From positions 1 through 10,626 of the forward strand of contig JACRCB010000129.1 of the NCBI GenBank assembly GCA_016219165.1: a stretch of 10,626 nucleotides of DNA, read 5' to 3'. Within the stretch, counting starts at the first letter, position 1. Each line of letters opens with the position of its first letter. A program made the translations under genes and the position numbers. The notes under the pieces are model-generated. The model was not told where the DNA came from. It worked only from the letters and a program-made list of their open reading frames with translations, and did not search any database. This DNA comes from Deltaproteobacteria bacterium. Lineage in GTDB: Bacteria > Desulfobacterota > GWC2-55-46 > DRQE01. Below are positions 1-6,446 of the stretch, piece by piece.

Positions 1-422
1 CCCTCCCAATCAGAGGGCATGTATATCCGCTTAAGGTTCGGATGTCCTTCGAATATGATGCCGAACATGTCGTAGGCCTCCCTTTCGGCCCAGTCCGCGC
101 TCTTCCATATCGAAGTCAGCGTTGGTATGGTCTCGCCCTCGTCTATCCGCACCTTAAGCCTCAGCCTCAAACGGTTGGAGAGGCTTAAAAGATGGTATAC
201 GACCTCGAACCTCGGTTTTTCCGGATAATGGTCTACACCGAGGACGTCCACGAGGAGATTCATGTTAAGCGACGGGTCGTTTTTAAGATGGTTGCAGACG
301 GGGAGCAGGGAATCTTTCCTTATGACGTGTGCGACCTCTCCCTTGAAGACCGCGGTTTCGACTATGGATGAGCCGAACCTCTTCAGACTCTCGACGAGAA
401 GGAATTGTTTTTCCGGGGTCAT
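1..422 (-). CDS. nuoC: NADH-quinone oxidoreductase subunit C (partial, C-terminus beyond left edge)
   Basis: This is the 30-kDa peripheral-arm subunit of respiratory complex I, which helps carry electrons from NADH to quinone on the cytoplasmic side of the membrane. The first 140 residues are visible. The family signature occupies about residues 111-141: W-A-E-R-E-A-Y-D-M-F-G-I, then EGHPNLKRIYMPSDWEG. The remainder lies outside the window. It is a stand-alone NuoC as far as can be seen; whether it is fused to NuoD cannot be judged. The start ATG (422-420) lies 6 nt after the nuoB stop codon, and the AAGAG purine tract just upstream overlaps that stop, which suggests translational coupling. 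Gene order nuoA-nuoB-nuoC is canonical. Confidence 0.95.
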   Translation of the reverse strand, partial: MTPEKQFLLVESLKRFGSSIVETAVFKGEVAHVIRKDSLLPVCNHLKNDPSLNMNLLVDVLGVDHYPEKPRFEVVYHLLSLSNRLRLRLKVRIDEGETIPTLTSIWKSADWAEREAYDMFGIIFEGHPNLKRIYMPSDWE

Positions 423-428
423 AATCTC

Positions 429-965
429 TTAAAGTTCCAATCCCCTCTCTTTTAACAGTTGGGGGGTTTCTCTCCTTATCTTCTCCTGCAGTTGCAGGAA
501 GCCGAATATCAAGGCCTCGGGCCGGGGAGGACAACCGGGAACATATACGTCAACGGGGATAACGAGGTCTGTCCCCTGCACGACCGAATAGGTGTTGTAG
601 GGGCCTCCGGCTGAAGCGCACCCGCCCTGGGCTATCACCCATCTGGGCTCCGCCATCTGGTCGTAGAGCCTTTTAACCGCGGGCGCTATCTTCTTCGACA
701 TCGTCCCGGCAACCACCATGACGTCGGACTGCCTCGGCGAGGGCCGGAATATTATGCCGAACCTGTCGAGGTCGTAACGCGAGCAGGCGGCGGATATCAT
801 TTCTATGGCGCAGCATGCCAGCCCGAACGTCATAACCCACAGCGAAGAGGTCCTCCCCCATTTCGCGACCTCATCGGTTACGGGGTTGACCTTTAAGAAA
901 TGCATTATGTTTTCGAGGGATGTAAACTGCGCAACCCCCTCGTGCGACGCCTCTTTTATGAGCAT
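429..965 (-). CDS. nuoB: NADH-quinone oxidoreductase subunit B (cluster N2 subunit)
   Basis: This 178-residue complex I subunit binds the terminal 4Fe-4S cluster N2, which passes electrons to quinone. All four expected cysteine ligands are present: the tandem pair C51-C52 in GLACCAIEM, C116 in QGGCASAGG, and C145 in VPGCPPRPEAL. The residue before C116 is glycine, where many homologues have alanine (GAC). The length is normal for the family. The start at 965 is preceded by a GGAG tract about 6-10 nt upstream. The gene sits between nuoA (102-bp spacer) and nuoC (6-bp spacer) on the same strand, so the three genes probably form one transcript. No truncation or frameshift is seen. Confidence 0.97.
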   Translation of the reverse strand: MLIKEASHEGVAQFTSLENIMHFLKVNPVTDEVAKWGRTSSLWVMTFGLACCAIEMISAACSRYDLDRFGIIFRPSPRQSDVMVVAGTMSKKIAPAVKRLYDQMAEPRWVIAQGGCASAGGPYNTYSVVQGTDLVIPVDVYVPGCPPRPEALIFGFLQLQEKIRRETPQLLKERGLEL

Positions 966-1002
966 CCCTTTCTCCGTTTCCGCCGGCAGGTTGTTGCAAA
1001 CC

Positions 1003-1055
1003 GGTTTTCCGGAAAACCTTCTTACAAGAAAGGCCCTCTCAAAAAAACCTTTCTT
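1003..1055. repeat. Palindrome and inverted repeat in the nuoA-nuoB spacer
   Basis: The 102-bp spacer between nuoA and nuoB holds a perfect 16-bp palindrome at 1003-1018 (GGTTTTCCGGAAAACC). Beside it is an 8-bp inverted repeat, AAGAAAGG (1026-1033) and CCTTTCTT (1048-1055). In the nuo transcript these could fold as two adjacent stem-loops. Neither is followed by a T-tract in the sense direction, so they do not look like an intrinsic terminator. An RNA processing or stability element within the operon is possible but unproven. Confidence 0.5.
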
Positions 1056-1067
1056 CGCCGGTACGCG

Positions 1068-1433
1068 TCAGATCCAGTCGAGCGCGCCTTTTGCCCAGGC
1101 ATAGACAAGCCCCACCGCAAGGACGCCGATAAATATGAACATCTCTATGTATGCGAGCAGAGAAATGCTTTTATCCGCGATCACCACAGCCCACGGCAAG
1201 AGGAATAAGGTTTCTACGTCGAAGAGTATGAACAGAATGGCTATTATAAAGAAGTGTACCCGGAAATGCCCCGTATCGGCGTCCCCGACCGGCTCCATGC
1301 CGCATTCCCATGCCGTGAGTTTTTCACGGTAGGGGTGATGAGGACTTAAGATGGAACTTACATACAGAATCATCCCCGCCATGAAAGCGGCGAATCCCGA
1401 CATGAGGAGAACAGGCAGGTAATTGAGAAGCAT
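1068..1433 (-). CDS. nuoA: NADH-quinone oxidoreductase subunit A
   Basis: This 121-residue integral membrane subunit of complex I sits at the junction of the peripheral and membrane arms near the quinone site. It has three membrane segments at about residues 5-28, 60-83 and 91-113. The loop signature is present as WECGMEPVG (42-50; most homologues have Tyr where W42 is). It is followed by the FDVE motif (71-74) leading into LFLLPWA. Length and topology are normal. The start ATG (1433-1431) has an AGGGA tract about 10 nt upstream. It is the first gene of the operon, with a promoter-like sequence at 1513-1541 and nuoB and nuoC downstream. Confidence 0.97.
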   Translation of the reverse strand: MLLNYLPVLLMSGFAAFMAGMILYVSSILSPHHPYREKLTAWECGMEPVGDADTGHFRVHFFIIAILFILFDVETLFLLPWAVVIADKSISLLAYIEMFIFIGVLAVGLVYAWAKGALDWI

Positions 1434-1512
1434 CAGGTCTTTCCCTATAACGATTTAATATAATCTTAAGAGTTATTGATGCTCGAAAGACCTATCTACC
1501 AAGGGAGAAGAA

Positions 1513-1541
1513 AATTTAAAACAATCAAAGGCTGTTGTCAA
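1513..1541 (-). promoter_or_regulatory. Sigma70-like promoter of the nuo operon
   Basis: On the minus strand a perfect -35 hexamer TTGACA (1541-1536) is followed by a 17-bp spacer and a -10-like TAAATT (1518-1513, 4 of 6 consensus matches). Transcription would begin near 1506, about 70 nt upstream of the nuoA start. The position between the end of the amidohydrolase gene and nuoA suggests nuo is transcribed from its own promoter. This is a consensus match only. Confidence 0.6.
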
Positions 1542-1551
1542 GGATAAAATA

Positions 1552-1564
1552 GTATACTGTATAC
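1552..1564. promoter_or_regulatory. Small palindrome upstream of the nuo promoter (possible operator)
   Basis: GTATAC-T-GTATAC (1552-1564) is a symmetrical 13-bp sequence, both a direct and an inverted repeat because GTATAC is itself a palindrome. It lies 10 bp upstream of the -35 element of the nuo promoter and just past the stop codon of the amidohydrolase gene. This is a plausible place for an activator site, but no known consensus is recognised. Confidence 0.3.
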
Positions 1565-1566
1565 GC

Positions 1567-2520
1567 TCAACCATTGCTCAGAGGGATAAGTCTTTCCTGT
1601 AAAACCGGCGAGAAATCCATTCCCAGCGCCCTGAAGATGCAAACGAGCCTGTCGAAATAATTCCCCTCCCCCTTTATATCCATATATTCCCGGCGCCCCA
1701 CAAGGAACTTAAACGGGAAGTAAATTGACGGGACCGGATAGTCGGAGCCGAAAAGGAGCCTTTCCTTTATTTCAGGAGAGTTTCTTATCCTGAGGAGCAT
1801 CCCCACCCTCGTGGGGAATGTGAGGGCGGATACGTCGAGAAAGAAATTAGGGTAGGCCTTTACGAGTTCTTTCACGGTACTGATGTATCTTTCGTAAAAC
1901 ACAAGGCCTGTAGACGAGGCATGGGCCGCCACCACGTCAACGCCCTCTTCGAGGGCCGTCCTTAAAAGGGAGGGATTGCCGAGGGCCTGCCCTTTCGAGG
2001 TAAGGGCAAACTCGTATCCGGAATGGCAGAGCAGCGGCATTTTAAGTTCCGCCATCTTCCTGTAAAACGGTATAAAGCGCCTCTCGGAGGGGTCAAAGTT
2101 CTGCGCGTTGGGGATTACTTTTACCAAGACCATTCCTTTCTCTTTGCACCTTGAAAGTTCCTCTACCGCGTCCCTCCTCGCCGGATTGACCGAACACCCG
2201 GCAAGGAGCGCCGGGTATCCTTCCACCGCGCTCAAGACGGAATCGTTTGCGACCATAAAGCGCGTATTCCCGGCGTCGAGTTCCCCGCTCCCCGCATATA
2301 CCCCGTCCACTGCGAGCAATACCCCTCTGGATACGTATCTGGAATTTTCTATCGCGCAAACGAGTTTTTTGAGGTAGGCGGCCTTTGCGCCTGCGGCATC
2401 GGCGGCCTCTGTTTTCTTAATAAAAAACCTTCTTAAAGGGGTGGAGTTAAGGATGTCTCCCTTCCCGTCGGGGAAAGGGAGCATGTGGATGTGGATGTCT
2501 ATGAGGTGTTTGGCTTCCAT
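1567..2520 (-). CDS. Amidohydrolase-2 family metal-dependent hydrolase
   Basis: A predicted cytoplasmic TIM-barrel hydrolase of 317 residues, of the amidohydrolase-related (PF04909-like) type. Visible metal and active-site motifs are D8-x-H10-x-H12 in LIDIHIHML, a strand lysine K134 (VLVKVIPN), H166 (LLCHSGYE), H200 (AAHASSTG) and D260 (LFGSDYP). These are the usual positions for HxH, two later histidines and the final aspartate. The substrate cannot be told. The open frame continues 83 codons upstream without a stop, but that part translates the adjacent repeat element. The M at 2520 begins a normal N-terminus right before the HxH motif, so I chose it. AAGGA lies only 2 nt before this ATG, which is unusually close. 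There are no obvious pathway neighbours. Confidence 0.85.
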   Translation of the reverse strand: MEAKHLIDIHIHMLPFPDGKGDILNSTPLRRFFIKKTEAADAAGAKAAYLKKLVCAIENSRYVSRGVLLAVDGVYAGSGELDAGNTRFMVANDSVLSAVEGYPALLAGCSVNPARRDAVEELSRCKEKGMVLVKVIPNAQNFDPSERRFIPFYRKMAELKMPLLCHSGYEFALTSKGQALGNPSLLRTALEEGVDVVAAHASSTGLVFYERYISTVKELVKAYPNFFLDVSALTFPTRVGMLLRIRNSPEIKERLLFGSDYPVPSIYFPFKFLVGRREYMDIKGEGNYFDRLVCIFRALGMDFSPVLQERLIPLSNG

Positions 2521-2624
2521 TATCCTTAAGGAACCTCTGATTAAATGCTTTTTGGGGGAAACCTTCGGGCACCCACCCGCAGGGTGGGTCGGAAAGGTTC
2601 TCCCCCAAACCCCTTTCCAAAGAC

Positions 2625-2720
2625 TTTCAGTTATAGGTGGCTGCCCCACCCGCTTATTTTTGTCAACAAATTCATATGGTTTTTCGGTTAGGGTGGGGCA
2701 GCCACCTATAGTAACTGAAA
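2625..2720. repeat. Long internal hairpin of the MITE-like element
   Basis: A perfect 20-bp stem pairs 2632-2651 with 2691-2710 (TATAGGTGGCTGCCCCACCC and its complement). It extends outward by a further 7 bp (2625-2631 with 2714-2720) after a 3-nt bulge. Weaker pairing continues to about 2618 and 2727. The AT-rich loop spans 2652-2690. Confidence 0.85.
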
Positions 2721-2734
2721 ATTTTTGAAGAGAG

Positions 2735-2770
2735 TTTGAGAGAAACTTTTTATAAAAAGTTTCTCTCAAA
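2735..2770. repeat. Perfect 36-bp palindrome in the MITE-like element
   Basis: Positions 2735-2752 and 2753-2770 are exact reverse complements with no loop. The arm begins TTTGAGAGAAAC and ends in a T-run, so the centre is AT-rich. As RNA this would be a very stable stem. It lies about 100 bp upstream of the porin start codon and could contribute terminator, insulator or promoter-like sequence. Confidence 0.85.
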
Positions 2771-2871
2771 AGAATTAATCAGAGGTTCCTTAGAAACCCT
2801 TGGCCGTTTAAAAGTTAAGGGGGAGAGAGAAGAAGGTTGAAATGCGCCTATCGCGTAAGAGGGGGTGTCCT

Positions 2872-4083
2872 ATGAAGGGATTTGCCGCGGCAAGAAAAGT
2901 TTTGGTTCTTATTTCGCTCTTCCTTTTTGTCCTGAATGCGAATGCGTTCGGGGGGGAACTCGATGAACTGAAAAAGGAGGTGGAAAAACAGAAATCCGTA
3001 ATAGAGCAACTTGAGAAAAGGATAGAAGAGATAGAGGCAAGGGGCGAGAAGGTAAAGGTGGAGGAAAGTGAAAGACACGAGATACTCCCCCTGTTCGGGA
3101 TGAACCTCGGCGCCTTCGGCGACATAGACCTCTCCAGCCAGAGCAGGGAGAAGACAAACGGCAGTTTTGCGCTGGGCTCTCTGAGCCTCTATTCGACGGC
3201 AAACGTGGGGGAAAGGCTCAACTTCCTCTTCGAGATGGAAGTTGAGTCCTCGAACGCCAAGGGCGCCACGGACATGGAAACCCATGTGGATATTGAAAGG
3301 CTCTGGGCCGGGTATACGTTCAACGATTTTTTAATCGTCAGGGCGGGCCGGTTCCATACCCCGCTCGGCTGGTGGAACACGGCTTACCATCATGGAAAAG
3401 TGTTTTTCCCTTCCGTGGACAGGCCCTTTTTCCTCCAGTTCGAAGACTTTGACGGGGTCATCCCCGTGCATCTCGTGGGGGCCGAGGCCTCAGGGGCGGT
3501 CGCAAGTAGTGCCGGAAGATTCAAATACGACTTTGAGGTGGGTAACGGCCCGCGCATGGTTGAAGAGGGGGGGAAGAATGTCCTTACGCCGAACGATTTC
3601 GCCGATGACAACAATTCCAAGCAGGTTGCATTGAGGCTCTCCTTTGAACCGCGCTGGATGCCGGGCGTGAGCGCGGGGGTATTCGGCACGAACTTCAAGA
3701 TTGAGGACCCGACCGGCGCGGTCAATCTATATGAGAGCATTTACGGTTTTTATCTATACGGCAAAAGGGACCCGGTCGAATTCACAACCGAATACTTCAG
3801 GTTCAGAAACGAAACAGACGAGGCCAATGCGTACTATATACAGTTTGCGTATATGCTCGAGGGGATTACCCCCTTTATAAGGTACGAAACCCTCGACGGC
3901 GGGAAGGACGACCCCTACATGAACGCCTTATCCGGCGGCGGGGACAGATTCCAGTACATCGCGGGAGTTAAATACGACCTCGACATCATACGCTCGGCCC
4001 TCAAGGCGCAGTACCGTTATGACGAAAAGAAAGGCGAGAAGACCTACAACGTCCTTGAGATGCAGTGGGCCTTCCATTTTTAG
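2872..4083 (+). CDS. Outer-membrane porin-like protein with N-terminal coiled coil
   Basis: An exported protein of 403 residues, predicted to form an outer-membrane beta-barrel. A signal peptide is clear: MKGFAAARK, then a hydrophobic stretch to about residue 21, with an ANA cleavage site at 23-25. A charged coiled coil follows (about 29-65, ELDELKKEVEKQKSVIEQL...). Then comes a barrel-like region of alternating strands rich in aromatics and glycine, including GRFHTPLGWWNTAYHHGK near residues 158-175. The protein ends in phenylalanine (WAFHF), as expected for BAM-dependent barrel insertion. It resembles phosphate-selective porin O/P-like proteins, but the substrate is unproven. An upstream ATG at 2842 is possible; I prefer 2872 because GAGGGGG lies 6 nt before it and it gives a compact signal peptide. 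It is the first gene of a three-gene operon. Confidence 0.8.
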   Translation: MKGFAAARKVLVLISLFLFVLNANAFGGELDELKKEVEKQKSVIEQLEKRIEEIEARGEKVKVEESERHEILPLFGMNLGAFGDIDLSSQSREKTNGSFALGSLSLYSTANVGERLNFLFEMEVESSNAKGATDMETHVDIERLWAGYTFNDFLIVRAGRFHTPLGWWNTAYHHGKVFFPSVDRPFFLQFEDFDGVIPVHLVGAEASGAVASSAGRFKYDFEVGNGPRMVEEGGKNVLTPNDFADDNNSKQVALRLSFEPRWMPGVSAGVFGTNFKIEDPTGAVNLYESIYGFYLYGKRDPVEFTTEYFRFRNETDEANAYYIQFAYMLEGITPFIRYETLDGGKDDPYMNALSGGGDRFQYIAGVKYDLDIIRSALKAQYRYDEKKGEKTYNVLEMQWAFHF

Positions 4084-4092
4084 GAGACGATT

Positions 4093-4503
4093 ATGAAGTT
4101 CCTTGTCTTATTGTTTCTGCTTTTTCAAAGACCGGCGTATGCGCTTGATTTCGTCATAATCGTGAACCCCAACGGCCCGCTCGTCAAAGCGGATATGGAG
4201 GTCGTACGCGACATATACCTCGGAGAGACGAGGTTTATCCGGGACATAAAACTCAAACCCGTAAACTCAACCGAGGGGGAACTCAAAGACATCTTCCTTA
4301 AAAGGGTCGTTGGGATGGGGCTTAAGGAATACAGGCTCCACTGGGTCAAGAAGGTCTTTGGAGAGGGGCTTACAATCCCGCCCTCGTTTGCAACCACGGG
4401 AGATATCGTCGGGTTCGTGAGGAGGGAGGAGGGGGCGATAGGTTATATCCCGAAAGAGGAATCCTCCGGCATGGAAGGGGTTACCGTTATAAGCCCCCCA
4501 TAA
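4093..4503 (+). CDS. Small exported PstS-like (phosphate-binding-protein-like) protein
   Basis: A 136-residue protein with a signal peptide (MKFLVLLFLLFQRPAYA, cleavage likely after A17) and a mature domain of about 119 residues in the periplasm. The pattern is typical of PstS-like substrate-binding domains: VIIVNPNGPLVKADMEVVRDIYLGETRF, a central LKEYRLHWVKKVFGEGLTIPP, and near the end IVGFVRREEGAIGYIPKE. Full PstS proteins are much longer and contain a glycine- and serine-rich phosphate loop that I do not see here. It is therefore a reduced version and may not bind phosphate. AGGAG (4082-4086) overlaps the porin stop codon and sits 6 nt before this ATG, so translation is probably coupled. 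A sensor kinase follows. Confidence 0.75.
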   Translation: MKFLVLLFLLFQRPAYALDFVIIVNPNGPLVKADMEVVRDIYLGETRFIRDIKLKPVNSTEGELKDIFLKRVVGMGLKEYRLHWVKKVFGEGLTIPPSFATTGDIVGFVRREEGAIGYIPKEESSGMEGVTVISPP

Positions 4504-4548
4504 AGATTTTTTCAAAGTCTTCCCGGAAAAGGCGGGCGGCATAATGTC

Positions 4549-6087
4549 ATGAGGATAGGCGTAGGCACAAAACTAATCGGGTCTTTTGCCGTGGGGGTCT
4601 TCCTCGCCATGGTATTTTTGGGGTACTCTCTTTTCACCATAGAGAGGCTCACCTCTACGACGGAAGAGATGGAGAACCTCTCTCTAAGGGTCGACAAGAC
4701 CGCTAACTTGAGTTTCCTCATACAGAAGGTGCTTAAGACCTCGGATGACTACCTCGTAACCGGCGACATCAGAAAGAGGGATGAGTTCGACAGGCTTGTG
4801 AGCGGGATGATAGAAACCATAAACTTCCTCGATAAGCAGAGGGGCAACGAGAGGTGGACGAGGATGTCCGGGAAGGTGAAAGAGGGGGGATTGAAGTTAA
4901 GCGAGATGACCATCGAGGTCATGCACATAGACCGTCCCGTGGGCAACCCCATGGCCGCCGCCCTCATGAATGAAGCGACCCTTCTGGGAGAGGGGTTCAT
5001 AAGGGATGTGGAGGAGTTTACGAACATTGCCTCCGAGGACAAGAACGTTCTGGTCGAAAAAGCCGAGAAACTCGCCAGGAGCGCCAGAAGGGCCTTTTAT
5101 TTCTTTCCGGTCATGGGGGCAGTCCTGCTTTTTTTCCTGTACCGCTACTTAAGAAACTATATACTGAGGCCCCTCATCGAATTGTACACGGGGGCGGACA
5201 GGATATCGAGGGGGGATTTTTCTTCCCGCGTTAACGTAAAGACCAACGATGAACTCGAAGAGTTATGCGAAGGGTTCAACAGGATGGCGGAATACCTGAC
5301 GGAAAGGGAGGCTAAGTTAAAGTCCCTCCTTAAGGTCGTTGACAAGATGAACGTCGAACTCATAAACGAGAGCCAGCACAAAACGGCCTTCCTCTCCAAC
5401 GTAAGCCATGAGTTGAAAACGCCGCTGACCCATATACTGGGTTTTTCGGAACTCCTTAATATCAACAGCGCAAGCGGGCCGGAGAAGATACAAAGATACG
5501 CCGAGAGCATCCACTCGAGCGGAGAGGAACTTCTAAGGCTCATCGACGGCTTACTTGAGGTTACGCGCGTTATTTCCGGACGTATTGGCGCAAGCATGGA
5601 CGAGTTTAACGTGGGTGAGGCCGTAAGGACGGTTTTGAGCGTTGTAAGGCCCATGGCCGACAAGAAAGAACAGAAATTTACGGCCTTGGTGGACGAGGGC
5701 ATTGAAACTATCAGGGCGGATAAGGCGATGTTCAGGCAGATGCTCCTCAATCTGCTGGACAACGCCGTAAAGTACACCCCCTCCGGCGGAGCCGTGGAAC
5801 TTAAGGTGGCGAGGGATATTATGGAGAAGGGTGAAAAGGTGCTGAGGGTGAGGGTTACGGATACGGGGATGGGGATAAAGCCCGAATTTAAGAATATTAT
5901 ATTCGGTCTCTTCGAGATAGGGGACACTTCCTATACCAGGGAACATGGGGGGATGGGCGTGGGGCTTGCCCTGGTAAAGAGGTTTGTAGAGTTCCACGGC
6001 GGCAGAATCTGGGTGGAGAGCGAGCCCGGCCATGGTTCGACGTTTGAATTTTTTATACCGGAGGGAGAGACGGCGAAGAAAGGATGA
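4549..6087 (+). CDS. HAMP-domain sensor histidine kinase
   Basis: A membrane-bound histidine kinase of 512 residues. Order of parts: membrane segment 1 (about 8-30), periplasmic helical sensor region (31-182), membrane segment 2 (183-200), HAMP linker (about 200-253), coiled coil, HisKA with the phosphorylated H287 in FLSNVSHELKTPLTHILGF, then the catalytic ATPase domain. In the latter the N box is NLLDNAVKYT (401-410), the G1 box DTGMGIK (438-444) and the G2 box GMGVGLAL (468-475). All catalytic motifs look intact. It is 45 bp downstream of the PstS-like gene, probably in one operon. No response regulator follows. The start at 4549 has a weak ribosome site; an ATG at 4544 is read as ATG-TCA-TGA and is not usable. 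Confidence 0.93.
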   Translation: MRIGVGTKLIGSFAVGVFLAMVFLGYSLFTIERLTSTTEEMENLSLRVDKTANLSFLIQKVLKTSDDYLVTGDIRKRDEFDRLVSGMIETINFLDKQRGNERWTRMSGKVKEGGLKLSEMTIEVMHIDRPVGNPMAAALMNEATLLGEGFIRDVEEFTNIASEDKNVLVEKAEKLARSARRAFYFFPVMGAVLLFFLYRYLRNYILRPLIELYTGADRISRGDFSSRVNVKTNDELEELCEGFNRMAEYLTEREAKLKSLLKVVDKMNVELINESQHKTAFLSNVSHELKTPLTHILGFSELLNINSASGPEKIQRYAESIHSSGEELLRLIDGLLEVTRVISGRIGASMDEFNVGEAVRTVLSVVRPMADKKEQKFTALVDEGIETIRADKAMFRQMLLNLLDNAVKYTPSGGAVELKVARDIMEKGEKVLRVRVTDTGMGIKPEFKNIIFGLFEIGDTSYTREHGGMGVGLALVKRFVEFHGGRIWVESEPGHGSTFEFFIPEGETAKKG

Positions 6088-6098
6088 TTCCCGGTAAC

Positions 6099-6343
6099 CC
6101 TAAGAGATTTCTATCTTAGAATCCTTTGCAGGTGTGGAATTTCATTGCAAAGATGAATCTGCCATACATCCTCCTTTAGAGACTCTTCCAGATGAACTTG
6201 CCATCTATTTAGAAGAGTCGGTTAAATGTTGCAACCGCAACGTTTGCAGTTGCAACATATTCATAACTACTACGCCCCTAAGGTTCCGTGAGAGGGAAAA
6301 CCTGACCCGATATTTGCCCCGGTACCCGAAAAAATCTCTTAGG
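6099..6343. repeat. Structured intergenic element closed by a 12-bp inverted repeat
   Basis: Between the kinase gene and the nrdJ promoter, CCTAAGAGATTT (6099-6110) and its exact complement (6332-6343) enclose three further inverted repeats. These are CTTTGCA (6124-6130) with TGCAAAG (6146-6152); GACTCTTC (6181-6188) with GAAGAGTC (6212-6219), itself containing AGATG/CATCT; and the strong hairpin at 6226-6258. The only open frame here starts at a GTG (6134) and looks spurious. The element could be a miniature mobile element, a small structured RNA or a run of terminators. I do not recognise a known family. Confidence 0.5.
6226..6258. repeat. Strong hairpin upstream of the nrdJ promoter
   Basis: ATGTTGCAAC (6226-6235) pairs perfectly with GTTGCAACAT (6249-6258). 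After a single mismatch, GCAA (6237-6240) pairs with TTGC (6244-6247) across a 3-nt CGT loop. There is no T-run directly after it, so it is not a standard rho-independent terminator on either strand. Confidence 0.75.
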
Positions 6344-6396
6344 AAATACCTTACCCTTTGAATTCCATAGCCTTTTTCCGGTTACACTTTTTCCCC

Positions 6397-6425
6397 TTGA
6401 CAAATACTATATGTTGTGGTGGAAT
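6397..6425 (+). promoter_or_regulatory. Sigma70-like promoter of nrdJ
   Basis: A perfect -35 TTGACA (6397-6402) is followed by 17 bp and a -10-like TGGAAT (6420-6425, 4 of 6 matches). Transcription would start near 6432, leaving a leader of about 70 nt. The first NrdR-like box lies exactly in the spacer between -35 and -10, consistent with repression by blocking RNA polymerase. Confidence 0.55.
6404..6419 (+). promoter_or_regulatory. NrdR box 1
   Basis: ATACTATATGTTGTGG closely matches the palindromic NrdR-box consensus ACACWATATATWGTGT. The central CTATAT and the GTG of the right half are conserved. It lies between the -35 and -10 elements of the nrdJ promoter. NrdR is the ATP/dATP-sensing repressor of ribonucleotide reductase genes; its gene is not in this window. 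Confidence 0.7.
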
Positions 6426-6446
6426 GACACATATACAGAGATATAT

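Larger units (their letters stand above)
2527..2792. mobile_element. MITE-like element with 18-bp terminal inverted repeats
   Basis: A 266-bp unit is bounded by perfect 18-bp inverted repeats, TAAGGAACCTCTGATTAA (2527-2544) and its complement (2775-2792). A TA dinucleotide at each outer end (2527-2528 and 2791-2792) could be a target duplication; TTA is also compatible. The interior holds three hairpins: 2552-2608 (with ACCCACCC-GCA-GGGTGGGT at its tip), 2618-2727 and 2735-2770. No transposase is encoded. The size, terminal repeats, hairpins and lack of coding content fit a non-autonomous miniature element, perhaps mobilised by an IS630- or IS5-type transposase. That assignment is inference. 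It fills the divergent space between the amidohydrolase gene and the porin operon. Confidence 0.8.

Noticed and set aside
1048..1070. Rho-independent terminator after nuoA
   Set aside because: The T-run in the sense direction lies inside the loop of the 1026-1055 repeat, not after the stem, and nuoB and nuoC follow on the same strand.
5157..5927. 256-codon open frame opposite the histidine kinase
   Set aside because: It is antisense to the HisKA and ATPase domains, which carry all expected motifs; its serine- and leucine-rich composition is typical of a shadow frame.
6134..6361. 75-codon open frame starting at GTG, with several cysteines
   Set aside because: It has no ribosome-binding site, overlaps several hairpins of the structured element, and shows no recognisable protein pattern or codon style like the neighbours.
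6427..6442. A third NrdR-like box (ACACATATACAGAGAT)
   Set aside because: Only the first half resembles the consensus; the centre and right half do not align.
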